A stretch of 64,000 bases of DNA from Latrodectus hesperus (lineage: Eukaryota; Arthropoda; Arachnida; Araneae; Theridiidae): the NCBI GenBank assembly GCA_037975125.1, contig CM075851.1, forward strand, positions 121,426,908 to 121,490,907. The letters are read 5' to 3'. This document shows, piece by piece, positions 14,060 through 25,627 of the stretch. The notes below the pieces were generated by a model. It did not search any database. It was not told the origin of the DNA and worked only from the letters and a program-made list of their open reading frames with translations. A program made the position numbers and the translations under genes. Numbering within the stretch: the stretch's first letter is position 1; the number at the start of each line of letters is the position of its first letter.

Positions 14060-14118
14060 ATTAGCTGATTACTACGAAAAATACATTCTATAATACAACG
14101 AATTTCGAACTGCGTGCT

Positions 14119-14147
14119 TATTGGTTGCAATTCTAGGGCAACCAATA
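14119..14147. repeat. 10-bp hairpin containing inverted CCAAT boxes
   Basis: TATTGGTTGC at 14119-14128 pairs exactly with GCAACCAATA at 14138-14147 around a 9-base loop. Each arm contains ATTGG/CCAAT, the NF-Y core, which might be regulatory but could be chance. Confidence 0.85.
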
Positions 14148-14400
14148 CCAGCATTTTTAAATAAATGTGCAGACAGAAAAAAATATCAATAAATTAAAAT
14201 GATATTTTTAGAAAAAAATTATATCTATTGAAAATGAAATATTTTTGGAAATTTCAATAAAAAATAATAGTATCCGTATCACAGACGAATTATTGAAAAG
14301 ATCTCCAACTCCCATAGACCAGGAGCAGAAAAAACAGCAGTATTTTTCGAAAAAGTGGGCGGGGTAAAAGTATGCTTGGTACACAGCTCCCTCTAGTGGG

Positions 14401-15135
14401 ATGTTAATGTTTATGTTTAGAACATTTTCAGAGAAAATTTCGATGTTTCAAGAGCGTAGAGTAAAAATTTTGGTTGAAAATAAAATTGAAATTTTTATAA
14501 TATTTAGTACTTATTTAATTAAAATGCTTAGATCTGCTGCATTCAAGTACTCAAATAGATCGATACATAATAGAGAAGAACTAAAAAGAAAAATAGTAAA
14601 ATGGAAACACTTTTTTTATGGTACCCAAAGTATGCGTTCGAAATTTACATTTAATCTTTCATAAATATAAAATTATTTATGGAATATAACCATTTTCTCC
14701 AGGAATTGTTTATTATAATGATTTAATAGGCTATGACTGTATAAAATATAATTATTTCAAAATTTTTCTGAAAGCTTCGATTGCAATAATTTGTTAATTG
14801 TTTATCCATGCATTATTAATGATATTTTTACCCTTTCCATATGCATGAAGTATAATGGCTTATTCTTTAAAACAATCCTTAAAAATATTGAGCTCTTGGA
14901 TGAAACTCTAATTTAATATTATTTTTTATTAAATTACTAAAATTATTGTAAATATAATGCATCATATCCACTTAATATTTCAAATTTTATTTGTTGTGTA
15001 TAAGTACCGAACTATTAATAATTTATTTTGTTAAGAATGCTTGTTTCTTATTTATTATTTTTTAAATTCTATATTATTTAATATTTAAGTTTTTTTTAAA
15101 TAATTAGGCTAGTTTCTTTTCCTGATCATTATTAT
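14401..15135. other. No recognised gene
   Basis: An 87-codon plus-strand frame at 14401-14664 has no motif that I recognise. Just upstream, 14387-14400 (CTCCCTCTAGTGGG) loosely resembles a CTCF core. The rest is AT-rich flank to the Tigger element. Confidence 0.4.
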
Positions 15136-15153
15136 TATATATATATATATATA
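15136..15153. repeat. (TA)9 tract at Tigger left flank
   Basis: Nine TA units directly precede the Tigger terminus, so the transposon inserted into a TA microsatellite. Confidence 0.95.
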
Positions 15154-17391
15154 CAGTAAGACCCTGCTTAACGCTGTTTCGTTTAGCGCTGTTTCGGTTT
15201 AGCGCTCTTTTATTTCAACCCGGGGATTCCCCGAAATATTATGCAGCGATAGGTTTCAAATACATATCCGAAAGAGTGTACTTGTGTTTCTTGTTTGGTG
15301 CGGTATTGTACAGACATATTTTTATTATTGGAAACATTTGTTGACATTATTGTAAGTAGGTATTAATTTACATATTTAATACTATATTACAGTGTCAAAT
15401 ATTTTGATCTTTAGTTTTTTCTATGGGTGATAATGAAAAAGAAAAGAAAGCAACCAGAAAAAGCATTTCACTCAAAACTAAAATGGAAGTGATTAGAAGA
15501 TTAGATTCTGGTGAACGTCAAACTCTAATTAGTGCTTCATTGAATTTGCCAACTTCAACAATAAGGACCATCATGAAGAATAAAGAAAAAATACTGTCAT
15601 CGGCAACTACAACTACGTCAAGCTCTGCAACTAGAATTACTCGTTCTAGAAATAATATCATAGAGGAAATGGAAAAACGACTGTCTATATGGATTGACGA
15701 CGAAATTGACCGCAATATGCCATTAAGCCAATCTATCATAATGGAAAAAGCTAGAAGAATTTTTAATTACATTCAGGCTGAGACAATTGACACAAGTGAA
15801 ACTTTCGTTGCTAGTCGAGGATGGTTTAATAGATTTAAACATCGAAATAGTCTTCACAACATAAAGATTACAGGAGAAGCAGCAAGTGGTGATACGGAAG
15901 CGGCGGCTGAATTTCCAGCGATATTAAAAAAATAATTGAAGAAGGAAACTATCCTCCAGAATTGGTTTTTAATGTTGATGAAACAGGCTTGTTTTGGAAA
16001 AGAATGCCGAAACGAACATTTCTATCCCGTGAAGAGAAACGGGCACCAGGATTTAAAGCTGCAAAAGATCGCTTAACCCTTCTACTAGGTGTTAACGCAA
16101 GCGGAGATTTTAAATTAAAACCATTACTAATTTACCATTCCAAAAACCCAAGAGCGATGAAAGGCATATCTAAATCAACTTTACCTGTAATTTGGAAGTC
16201 TAATAAAAAATCATGGATAACTGCGAAAATTTTCCAGGATTGGTTCACTGAACATTTCTGCCCGTCTGTTAAACGTTATTGCGAAATTAAAAAACTTGAA
16301 CAAAAAGCACTTCTGTTAATTGATAATGCTCCAAGCCACCCAACAAATTTATCAGACTTAACAACATGCATTCCAGTCGAAGTGGTTTTCTTGCCGCCTA
16401 ACACAACTGCCTTAATTCAACCAATGGACCAAGGCGTTATATCAAATTTTAAGGCTTATTACTTGCGGCGAACCTTTAAGCAAATGTTTGAAAAAACAGA
16501 CGGAGAAGAGAACCAGTCCATAAGAGAATTTTGGAAAAACTACAACATCGTGGATGCTGTAGAAAACATAGGCCTTTCTTGGAATGAGGTAACAGAAAGA
16601 TCTTTGAAAGGAGTATGGAAGAATATTTGGCCGGATTTAAGTAAGAGCGATGACGTTGGACACTCTGTCGATGTGGATGAAATAGTGGAAGAGATAGTGA
16701 AATTAACGAAGCAAACCGGTTTTGAAGGGGTAAATGTGGAAGATGTCGAAGAAATAATTCAAGAAGCAGCGGCTAGTCTTTCTAATGATGAGCTCAAGGA
16801 ATTAACTGAACAAGAAGAAAACAAAAATGTTGACAGCAGTGATTCAGAAGAAGAGCAAAAAGAACTTTCGATGGCGTTTGTAAAAAGGAGTTTGTCTACC
16901 ATAACTGAAATAATGGATCAATTCATTGAAAATGATCCGAATTTTGACAGGAGCTCAAAAGTAAGGCGTGGTGTTAGAGATGCTCTATCCGTTTATGAAG
17001 AACTTTTAAGAGAACAACGCAAAAGAAAAAGGCAAACAACATTAGATGCTTTTGTCACAAAAAGGCAGAACACTGAAAACGCGGAAGGCTAACTAAATAT
17101 GACTGACTTAGAATTTTATTTGTTTTTTTTTAAGAATATTCGTTTTGTTATTTATATTTTGTTTTTATTTTTGCAAGAAATAATAATGTGGTATTAATTT
17201 GGGCTTTAAGAAATAAATGTTTGGTTTTATTTTTATTAAAAAAACATACTTTTTAAATTTAATACCTAACCAATTTCCTAGCCATCTTCCCCTAACCCCA
17301 ATATTTACATGTAAAGATAGCCTCGTTTAGCGCTGTTTCGCATTACGCTCTACTTTGATGGAACGTATCCCCCGCGTTAAGCGGGGTCTTA

Positions 17392-17394
<3 letters not shown>
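15154..17394 (+). mobile_element. pogo/Tigger transposon, nearly intact, 2241 bp
   Basis: The left end is CAGTAAGACCCTGCTTAACG (15154-15173). Reversed, the right end is CAGTAAGACCCCGCTTAACG (17375-17394), one mismatch in 20. Subterminal GTTTCG/TTTAGCGCT motifs recur at 15177-15210 and 17323-17350. A TA dinucleotide precedes the left end. The right end meets AT before a long TA tract, compatible with TA duplication plus slippage. The interior holds one transposase gene broken only by a single-base frameshift. Of all elements in the window it is the least decayed, implying recent insertion. Confidence 0.93.
15423..17092 (+). pseudogene. Tigger transposase, single frameshift at A7 run
   Basis: It begins with Met at 15423 and, allowing one -1 shift at 15926-15932, gives about 556 residues, normal for Tigger. 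The first segment holds a CENP-B-type HTH (RKSISLKTKMEVIRRLDSGE, then NLPTSTIRTIMKNKEKIL) and the second CENP-B HTH (MEKRLSIWIDDEI through ASRGWFNRFKHR). The second segment is the DDE_1 catalytic core: NVDETGLFWK (Asp about 186), LLIDNAPSHP (Asp about 301), and PMDQGVI (Asp about 336), so all three catalytic Asp are kept. An acidic region follows and the tail KRQTTLDAFVTKR resembles a PCNA-interaction box, reported for pogo. A TAA at 15933 ends the first frame directly after the A run; eight As instead of seven would keep the frame open. It would act in the nucleus on the element's own ends. Confidence 0.93.

Positions 17395-17452
<58 letters not shown>
17395..17452. repeat. (AT)n microsatellite at Tigger right flank
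   Basis: About 29 AT units follow the Tigger end directly. Confidence 0.95.
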
Positions 17453-17454
<2 letters not shown>

Positions 17455-19018
17455 TTATGTAAATAATTTCTTTTATTTATTTTATGTGTGTGTAAATAAA
17501 ACCAAATGGTGGAGAGTTATGTTAATCTAAATTTTAATTGGATTACATTGCTCTTAATTTTTTGGTTATAATAAATTTCCATTATTAACTTGATTTACGT
17601 TTCTGTTAAATAATAAAAATGGGTAATTTATTTTTAAAATTGTAAAATATCTTATCTTGAAATTCTAATTCAAAACTTATAAGGAAATAAGATCGCACTT
17701 TGAATAAAATAATAAAATTGATGAGATATTTGTCCAATTTTGACGAAAGTTTACAATCGGATACCTCTTGATTCTTTGCAATTTTTTTGACGCTAAGATA
17801 GGTGTCAAGATGTGATTAACAAAATGGCCGGTACCCAAAACCTATACAAAGATAGGGTTACCAGGTTACCAGAAATTAAAGTTTATCGCCAAAATGTATC
17901 GCCAAACCAAGTGGTACCCGATTTTACACTAAACCCCCATTTTTTAACAAGAATTTTGAATAGTTTTCATTTAGTGACGATATTTCTTTGCTTTTCATGG
18001 AAATTTGAAAATATTTTTTACAAATATTTTATGTTTTACATGAATATAACTCTTGGGGATTTATCAGCAATTTTAAGTTTACAAATATACATTTCCATAT
18101 TGTATAAAAGTTGTTTTCTAATAAAACGCAAAATTATCAAATTACGAAAAAATAAATATTTTGTTGAATGAAATGAACTTTTCTTTTATATTAAAAAGTA
18201 ATAATCCACACATTTTGGTGTATACTTAGAGGCGCTGTCATGACATGTTGTCCAAAATTCGCATCATTTGAATTCGAAAGTAGTGCTGTTTACTGATTGG
18301 GAATTGGAGGTTTTATCAATTATTGATCTGTGAATCGCATATTTATGGGTAAAACATTTTAAAAATAATTATAATCATGAGATAAAAGAAAAAAATTTAA
18401 TCATTATTATAACGAGCAATTGTGATTTTTATTTTATGCGATTGTTTAGAATAAAGATCAATACAATATTTAAGCATTATGTTATGGTGTTTAAAAGAGT
18501 ATAGGAACAGTTGTGTTCTTTTTAAAAATATGAGTTTCAGTGAACAAAAGGATTCATGAATGAATGCGCATAGAATATGTTAGTACTTTCATTATTCAAA
18601 TTAATTATGAATTTGAAATTAAGTTGGAAAATGAAGAATTATTTGCTTTTGTATGCTGCAAGTAAGTGTTATAGAAAATAGTAAAAATGAGTTTTCACAG
18701 TTAGTGAGAAAATGTTTGCCGTCATTTTATCCCGCGTTTGCCAAGCAGTTCATATGCAGGCTAAAGTAGGATTTGAGATAATTACATCACTGGAAGTAAG
18801 GAAGTTTTTTATATAATAATTTTGCGAACAATTAATATAAACAAAATTTTCATGTCATTATGGTAAATTTAGAAAATAATGACTTTGAAAATAAAATAAG
18901 TAGATAATTTCAATATAAAAATAAAATTCTCTGTTATTGCACAATAAGCGTTTTTGATTTGCGTTATTATTACTGTTTTAATCAGCGAGTAAAATACACA
19001 TATGTATAGTTACAATTA
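17453..19018. other. No recognised gene
   Basis: The longest plus-strand frame (17812-18171) begins at a GTG and shows no domain. A modestly CpG-rich part near 18225-18350 could be regulatory, but I see no promoter motif. Confidence 0.4.
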
Positions 19019-19020
19019 TA

Positions 19021-20531
19021 CACTCGTGTCCGTAAATTAAGGATAATGCAAGTTCAGACAAAGGAAGAGACAGAAACAAAACAAATGTGACTTATTTGTT
19101 AAGTCTATTTATTAAATAAATTGTAAAGAGCAAAAAAGATGCTATATGTTTGACATCTTTAATAAAAATTACGATTTTTACTCCCTGCAGCAAATTTCAA
19201 AAAAGAACCTGTTCACAAAAACCATTATAACATGGTTGGTAAGATGATTAATACATAGTATGCCCCTCAGACGATGCAATACAGGTCGTACAACGCCTAA
19301 GCATGCTGAGTATCAAATTATCGATCTGATCTTGGGAATATTACACCTCTCATCCAGTAATGCTCTCAGAAGTTCCGGTAGACATGTGAGAGGGGTTTGA
19401 CGGGCTGCAATTCGTCGGCCAAGCATGTCCCACACATGTTCTATTGAATTCAAGTCCGGTGAGTATGCTGGCCAGTCCATACGGGTGATATCCTCCGATT
19501 GAAGGCATTCGTCTACAATGTTTGTACGATGAGGACGGACGTTGTCATCCATAAACAGAAATTCTGCACCCATGGCACCCCGAAACAAACGTATATGTTG
19601 TTCCAGAAAGACATCCCGATAGATGTGGCCTATCATGGTTACATTCCGAACATGCAGGTAGTTTTGGAACCCAGAATAATTCCTCTCTAAACGAGCAATC
19701 CTGCAACACCGTAACCGTGTCGTTCAGTGGTGTTCTCTTGGTGGTTACGGGTACCTGGCCCTCTCCATACGAATGTCCAGCGAGAATTAGACTGAAAGCT
19801 AGACCTGCACTCGTCGGAAAACATCACACAAGACCACTGTTGCGGTGTCCATAATGCGTGCTCTCTACTGCAGGCTAACGGCATTCGACAGTGAATTGCG
19901 GTAAGTGACAGGCCTGACATCTAACAGGCCTACGAGCATATAGATCAATGTGTCCTAAGCGTCTGTACACTGTCTGCCTTGAAACTGTCATACCGGAAGC
20001 TGAAGACAGCTGACGAAAGAGGTTTGATGCGGTGCTCCGTCTGTTCATTTTGGTAGTAACTGCCGAATACCTGTCCTCATTCGACGTTGTAACTCGGGGG
20101 CGACCTGTGCTGTAACGTCTACTCACATTACCATCATCTTGGAACCGTTGCCAAAGAATGGAGATGACACCCTGGGCGATTCCAAATTCCTCGGATACTT
20201 CCAGCTGGGTACGTCCACATTCGAGACTGCCTATAATTTTACCGCATAAAACATCATCCAAATGCTTTCTTTGTGCCATAACTATGCGGTTATTGCACTA
20301 AAAGGCTTTTAAAGGGCTTGCGAACAATTTTACTTCTTATCAACCATTCCTTAGATACCCCTTTCTTACTCTCGTCATTGTGTCAGACTGACTATCTGTG
20401 CCATCTAATGGTTTCATGTAATTTGCATATTATTCTTCAAGATGTGTGTGATAATTCTACATGTGAAATTTTTATTTTAGAGTTCAATTTCCGTGTGATT
20501 CTGAATTATCCTTAATTTATGGACATGATTG
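19021..20531 (-). mobile_element. Tc1-like transposon, both ends present, 1511 bp
   Basis: The left end CACTCGTGTCCGTAAATTAA (19021-19040) continues GGATAAT. The reversed right end starts CAATCATGTCCATAAATTAA and continues GGATAAT, giving an inverted repeat of about 27 bp with three mismatches. TA is found at 19019-19020 and 20532-20533. A Tc1 transposase with frameshifts fills most of the interior on the minus strand. Confidence 0.9.
19248..20279 (-). pseudogene. Tc1 transposase with frameshifts
   Basis: Met at 20279 starts a well-kept N-terminal part: MAQRKHLDDVLCGKIIGSLE and EVSEEFGIAQGVISILWQRF form the first HTH, and a GRPR hook is followed by the second HTH (SSASGMTVSRQTVYRRL). After a shift near 19900 the frame continues WTPQQWSCVMFSDECR, with the first catalytic Asp. 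Another shift near 19660 leads to FLFMDDNVRPHR (second Asp) and WPAYSPDLNSIEHVWDMLG with the final Glu. A third shift near 19325 gives the C-terminal tail, which ends at a stop at 19248. The DDE residues all survive, and the damage is mostly frameshifts, so the copy is only moderately old. Confidence 0.9.
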
Positions 20532-20533
20532 TA

Positions 20534-23500
20534 TATTTGAAAGTCGTAATCTAAAAATTTGCTGGCTGACGATGACACAAGCGCCGTCTATAGTAATTTT
20601 ATAAAAGTTGTCTTCCAAAATGCATTAGAAAATTCAAAATAAATGGTAATAAAAGACTTAAAAATAATTTGATAAATTCATTGTGTTTTACTATTATCAC
20701 TTAAAGAGTTTTTCATTTTTATTTATTATTATTATTATTATTCGAAAGGAATCTTTTTCGTGACTCACTATTTACTACTTACAGTGCAATCAGAAGTAAT
20801 ATCGCGTAAACAGCGCTACGTAGAGCTTTGGAAAACTTTGGGATATAATTATTATATGTTCTTATTTATAAAGATACATCAGCATTTTTGTGAATGAAAT
20901 ATTGTCCCCACATTTTCGAAAACATCCTCTGTTTGTCGTCATATAGCATTTTACACCAGTTTCGTAAAATTGTTTTACTGGTTCCGTACAACCTTTCGTT
21001 CTACTTTAAAACATAAAAAATTATAAAATTTCATCAGTAAGCTGTGTTACTTTTATAGTTTTAATACACACAAAATGAAATTAGAATATTAAAATATATG
21101 TTTTGATTTTAGTCAGTCATAGCAACATCACTAACTCTACTTTGTATCTACACGATCTTTGACTCATTTCTCGCATTACGAAACATAAATGATTGTAAAA
21201 TGACAAGAATAAGAAAATTTAATGAGAATATTAATCTTTAAATTCATTTAAATTGATATGTAGAGAAGTAATCTGTCACCAACCTTCTTATAGTTGATGA
21301 CTTTTTTTATACAATTTGTTCGTCATAAAATTTTATAGTAATGTTGACTCAACAACTTAATTTAGTACTATATCATGATAGAAGAGTGAATATTTTATAA
21401 TTTTTTAACATTGTACATAGAAATCAAAGTAACACTCTAAATAAATGCTCGTAATGAATTATAAGCATATATTAAAATGTTAATAGGAGATTGAACATCA
21501 CAATAACTAGAATGCTGATTGTACGGCAATTGCAATGATAAAGATGGAATTAGATACATTATAGGATATAAAAAGTGGCACAATTATAATTTTATATTTA
21601 AAACTGTATATATATTTTTAAATAGTAACAATAACTTATAAAATTTTATTTTATACAGAAATATATGCTCTGGTAAAGTTTTGAAAATATTCCGAAAGTT
21701 CAGAAATAATTTTTTTTTTTTACAATATTGGATTTTATTGCAAAAAGAATAAAATTTTCTTAACCTCAATAAATAAATTATCCAATTAAATTATTTTAAT
21801 ACGGGAATCCCCACAGTATATTTTATATTACAAAAAGCGTAAATTATATTTTAAAAAAAATTGAAAAATAAAAGTACATGTTTCTTCAATTTCAATTAAT
21901 ATCGTAAGAAGTTCTTATGATACTGTGTGTTACAAATGACTTTACAAACCCAGAAAATATTCTAAGAAATTTTGTTAAGTATTCTAAAGAGAGTTCTTGA
22001 AATATTTTCTGGGAGTGTTAATCAAACATTGATCAGGATTTATAGTACAAGAATATCGATTCGCGGTCTACCACAAATAGTTTATTCCAGTTACAACATA
22101 TATTTCTTAACTTCGCAAAATTATAAAAAATACCCCCCTTATAGAAAAATTTCTGATCCTTTTCATTAATAAACCCTACGGGGAAAAAGCGTCAAATTCA
22201 TAAGTGTCAAAGAAATTTCGAATATATCGCTAATTAATATGTTCAAGGAATGTAATATGGGCAGGAAAATTATACCCTGTGATAAGGTCCTTATGTCCAA
22301 GAACTTAAGAGGCTGACTGGATTCTTCTAACCTGGAGTTATCCTTGTCTGTGCATATATTGTTCTTTCAAATGAATCAATAAGGACTCATAAAGGTAAAA
22401 GTTCCGATGCTTTATGAAAAACTTTCATACCCATTTAGAAATAAAACCGCTTCGAAATTTTATGGAAGAATTTAGACAGTACTTTTTGTAATTTTTAAGT
22501 CCTATTATAATAGAAAGATAAAAAATAGAAATAAACGCTACCTAAACAGTGATATTAAAATAAATGGTTTCTTAATTAGAGTAAAATACATGATGTCTAC
22601 ATGAATTTGAATGAAAAATAAATAAATTAAAACCGCGTAAGTTTTTTTTCATCCGTACATCCGTAATTTTTTTAAATTTTTACAAAGTGATATGAATTTA
22701 TTTTTGGAAATGTACGTCAAACGATTTTAAGCTTCATAAATCAATCATGTTGAAAAGTTTTGCATTCTGCATTTTCTAATTTATTACATTATAAACTGAA
22801 CATAATACATAGTCTTATTCCAATTTTTTTCTTTTTTTGCATATATGTCTATCCATATTGCATTCATTACAAAGTAATGAAATATTCTGTCTCAGGAATA
22901 AAGTTATCAAAATTTTATCAGTTAAAAGAATTTTAAAGATAAAAAATAATTGAATATTTAAGAAAATTCCTCTTTTTTTCAAAAATGATTTATTTTAAAC
23001 TTTCCATATATACATATATAATATATATATGTGTGCATGTGTGTGTCTAAAATTTAAAATAAGAAAGTAATTTAAATTTAAAAAGTAACTTTTTTCAAGA
23101 AATTAATTTATGACAAGTGTTAATATTATGTTATATATCTGTGTAAAGATACATTTCATGATTCATTAAATTTTTTAAAATATTTTAAAATCTTGTTTTT
23201 TCCAGGTTTGTCAAAAAAGCATAACAAAAATTTCCTTAAAAATTTTTGTTACTCATAAACCACATTTATATTCTGGACAAAATGTTATAGCTCATATAAT
23301 TGCAATTTTTTCAAAGCTAAAGTTGAGATTTTAATGATAAAGTATTTATACATATATATAAATGTTGCAATTTTTTTAAACTATGTAAATGACTAAAATT
23401 GATATAGGACAGATATTATAAAATATGGAGAATTTATCACCCGATTTAATTTAAAAAATTATTATAATTAAATAATTTCAATATTTATCAAAGTAAGAAA

Positions 23501-24179
23501 TTTAAGGATTAATAATAAAATTTAAAGCTTTTATTTTATACATTTTTGAGAGATTATAGCATTTTAGTTGAACTCCTTGGCGTATGGGATGTTTAATTTC
23601 TGTAGATATAAGTAGTATGAATGTAAAAAAATCAAGAAAAATAATGAATTAAAGGGATATAGTGCACTACACACAAATAGAAAAAAAAAGAAAATTAAAA
23701 AAAATCAACTGTAATTTAAAATGCCTTATTTGCATTGAAACATTAATTGATAATACTATAATATAAACGTAACAATAATCAGTATGCATATGTTATTATC
23801 ATTATTATTATACATTTTTCTACTCTTGATTTTGTCTACATGTATTTCAATCCTATTTTATGCAACTCATTTCACTCTTGATTTAACGTATATAAATCTC
23901 TATTTTTTCTCAATCACTATTTATTTATAACAATCAATAATGATGAAGTTAATTAACACATATATTAATTTAAAAATACAGATTTACAAGCATCTGAATT
24001 TATTTTATGGAATGTCTTTGTCTGGATACGTAAATTTGTTGCCACATCACAGAAATATTAACATTTTTTATTTTATTGCTTGCACGTCTAAATTATGGTA
24101 TTAAACTGTCACAGCAATTTATATCATAAGTAACTAATTACTATATAAATTACTATTATACATTAATATCTGAAATAAC
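20534..24179. other. No recognised gene; AT-rich
   Basis: No transposon ends, RNA genes or credible coding frames found in 3.6 kb. An (ATT)n run lies near 20725-20741, and a mixed TA/TG tract near 23005-23045. Short frames at 21584-21769 and 21972-22169 look like chance. Confidence 0.45.
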
Positions 24180-24760
24180 ATGTCCCGAAGTCAAATGATT
24201 GAACAATAACGCTCCATTCATTGTAGTGAAATTGAAACTTTCCTGCAGTGATTTACGCGTGCTAGAGGGTAGAACGTGTTTTTATGAGAAAAGATGCGAG
24301 GCGTGTTGTGTGGCTTTATAGAATTTCGAGAATATATTAATCTATATATTGTTATATGCTTACAAATCTGATGGTTAAATTTTTTATTCATTTATTAATC
24401 TTGCGATATTTAAAAATCGTAGGGTAAAACTTAGTGGAAATTTCATTCGTTGAGCATTAGTGGATTTTACCATTAGGCCTAATTGCTTTGTAATTCACAA
24501 GTTACATAAGTAGTATTTGATGAAAATTCATCTTGTATTTCAGATGATGTTTGAAGTTTGTAATGATTTCAGCTGAGTACTGTTATTCATATAAATGTTA
24601 ACAAGTATATTTGGCTTGTCGAAAGAAATGGATTTGTTTGTTATCTTGCCGCCCAAAGTGCAATTGTGGTCTTGAGGCAACTTGGTGGATTCGCATAAAA
24701 CTGGACGTAAAAAGATTGTTTGCAACGAAATCATTCAAATTTCAAAATAAGGTATGTTAT
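24180..24760 (+). other. CpG-richer islet ending in a splice-donor match (possible 5' exon)
   Basis: About 17 CG dinucleotides lie in 580 bp, well above both flanks. A pyrimidine-AG (TTGTATTTCAG) ends at 24541 and AAG followed by GTATGT lies at 24749-24757, so 24542-24751 has exon-like boundaries on the plus strand. All three plus-strand frames of this 210-bp interval are closed, so if transcribed it would be untranslated. The minus strand has a 64-codon frame (24540-24734) of unknown meaning. The promoter/5' exon idea is an inference from composition and its position at the edge of the CpG-depleted block. Confidence 0.35.
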
Positions 24761-25587
24761 ATTTTTATGTTACGTTGTATCAGTTAGTCATTTCTTTTTA
24801 TAATTATTTGTATATATTTTAACACTGCTTTTTAATGTAAGGTGTCCCATGTCCAAAGAAAAAGATGTACTAATTTCAATTTTTACGTATGTGAAATATA
24901 AAAATACTTCCTGATATTAAGATAGATTGAAATACTTTAGCATCAAATATTACATTTAACCATACTGACGTATGTTATTCTCTCAGATGTTCTCAATTTA
25001 TTGTAAACATTTCAGTTTCCAGCAATTCAGGTAGAAAATGTTTATCACATTTAACCATTTTTTAAACAGTACACAAAATTTGAATTTTCTTTAAAAATTC
25101 TCTAATATTCTATTGAAGACCAACTAGTATTCAGTCTCTATATAATATATACAATACTATTAAGTTTTACAAACAAAGAAATTAACTTCAATTTTGAAGA
25201 ATTAAATTTTATTTTTGATTAATATAATTCAGTTTTTTAAAATTTTAGATTCTGTTCCTCCATTATTTATTATAAATTTGTAAAATTAGATTAATTAATT
25301 GACAAAAAAGTTTTATTATTTCTAAAGTTGATTAACTTCTGTATGCAAAGTCTTTCAGAAATTAATATATTGTCTAAACAAACTATTTTTATTAACTATA
25401 GATTGCAAATTTATTATTTTTTGTAATTTATTTAATTTCAGTTTTTTTATAGTATGTGCCAATGTTATTTTCAAGAAATTTTTACATCAATGAATGTTTT
25501 GCAAGTGTGAAAAGATATTTATAATAAGTTAAAAAATATTTTCTTGATAGATTTAATTATAGAATTTTTTTATAAGAATAATAAACT

Positions 25588-25627
25588 ACAATATATATAC
25601 TTACAAAGATGTAAGTATATATATTGT
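25588..25627. repeat. Perfect 17-bp hairpin, 6-base loop
   Basis: ACAATATATATACTTAC at 25588-25604 pairs exactly with GTAAGTATATATATTGT at 25611-25627 around AAAGAT. One more pair (T/A) can be added outside. Too short for a typical pre-miRNA and AT-rich. Confidence 0.9.

Noticed and set aside
17812..18171. 119-codon plus-strand frame as a gene
   Set aside because: Starts at GTG, is Phe/Tyr/Ile-rich like surrounding AT-rich DNA, has no domain, and lies in a spacer.
18227..18240. CTCF-like site TAGAGGCGCTGTCA; similar hints at 20579 and 38775
   Set aside because: On base-by-base comparison with the CTCF core each has several mismatches or a missing base.
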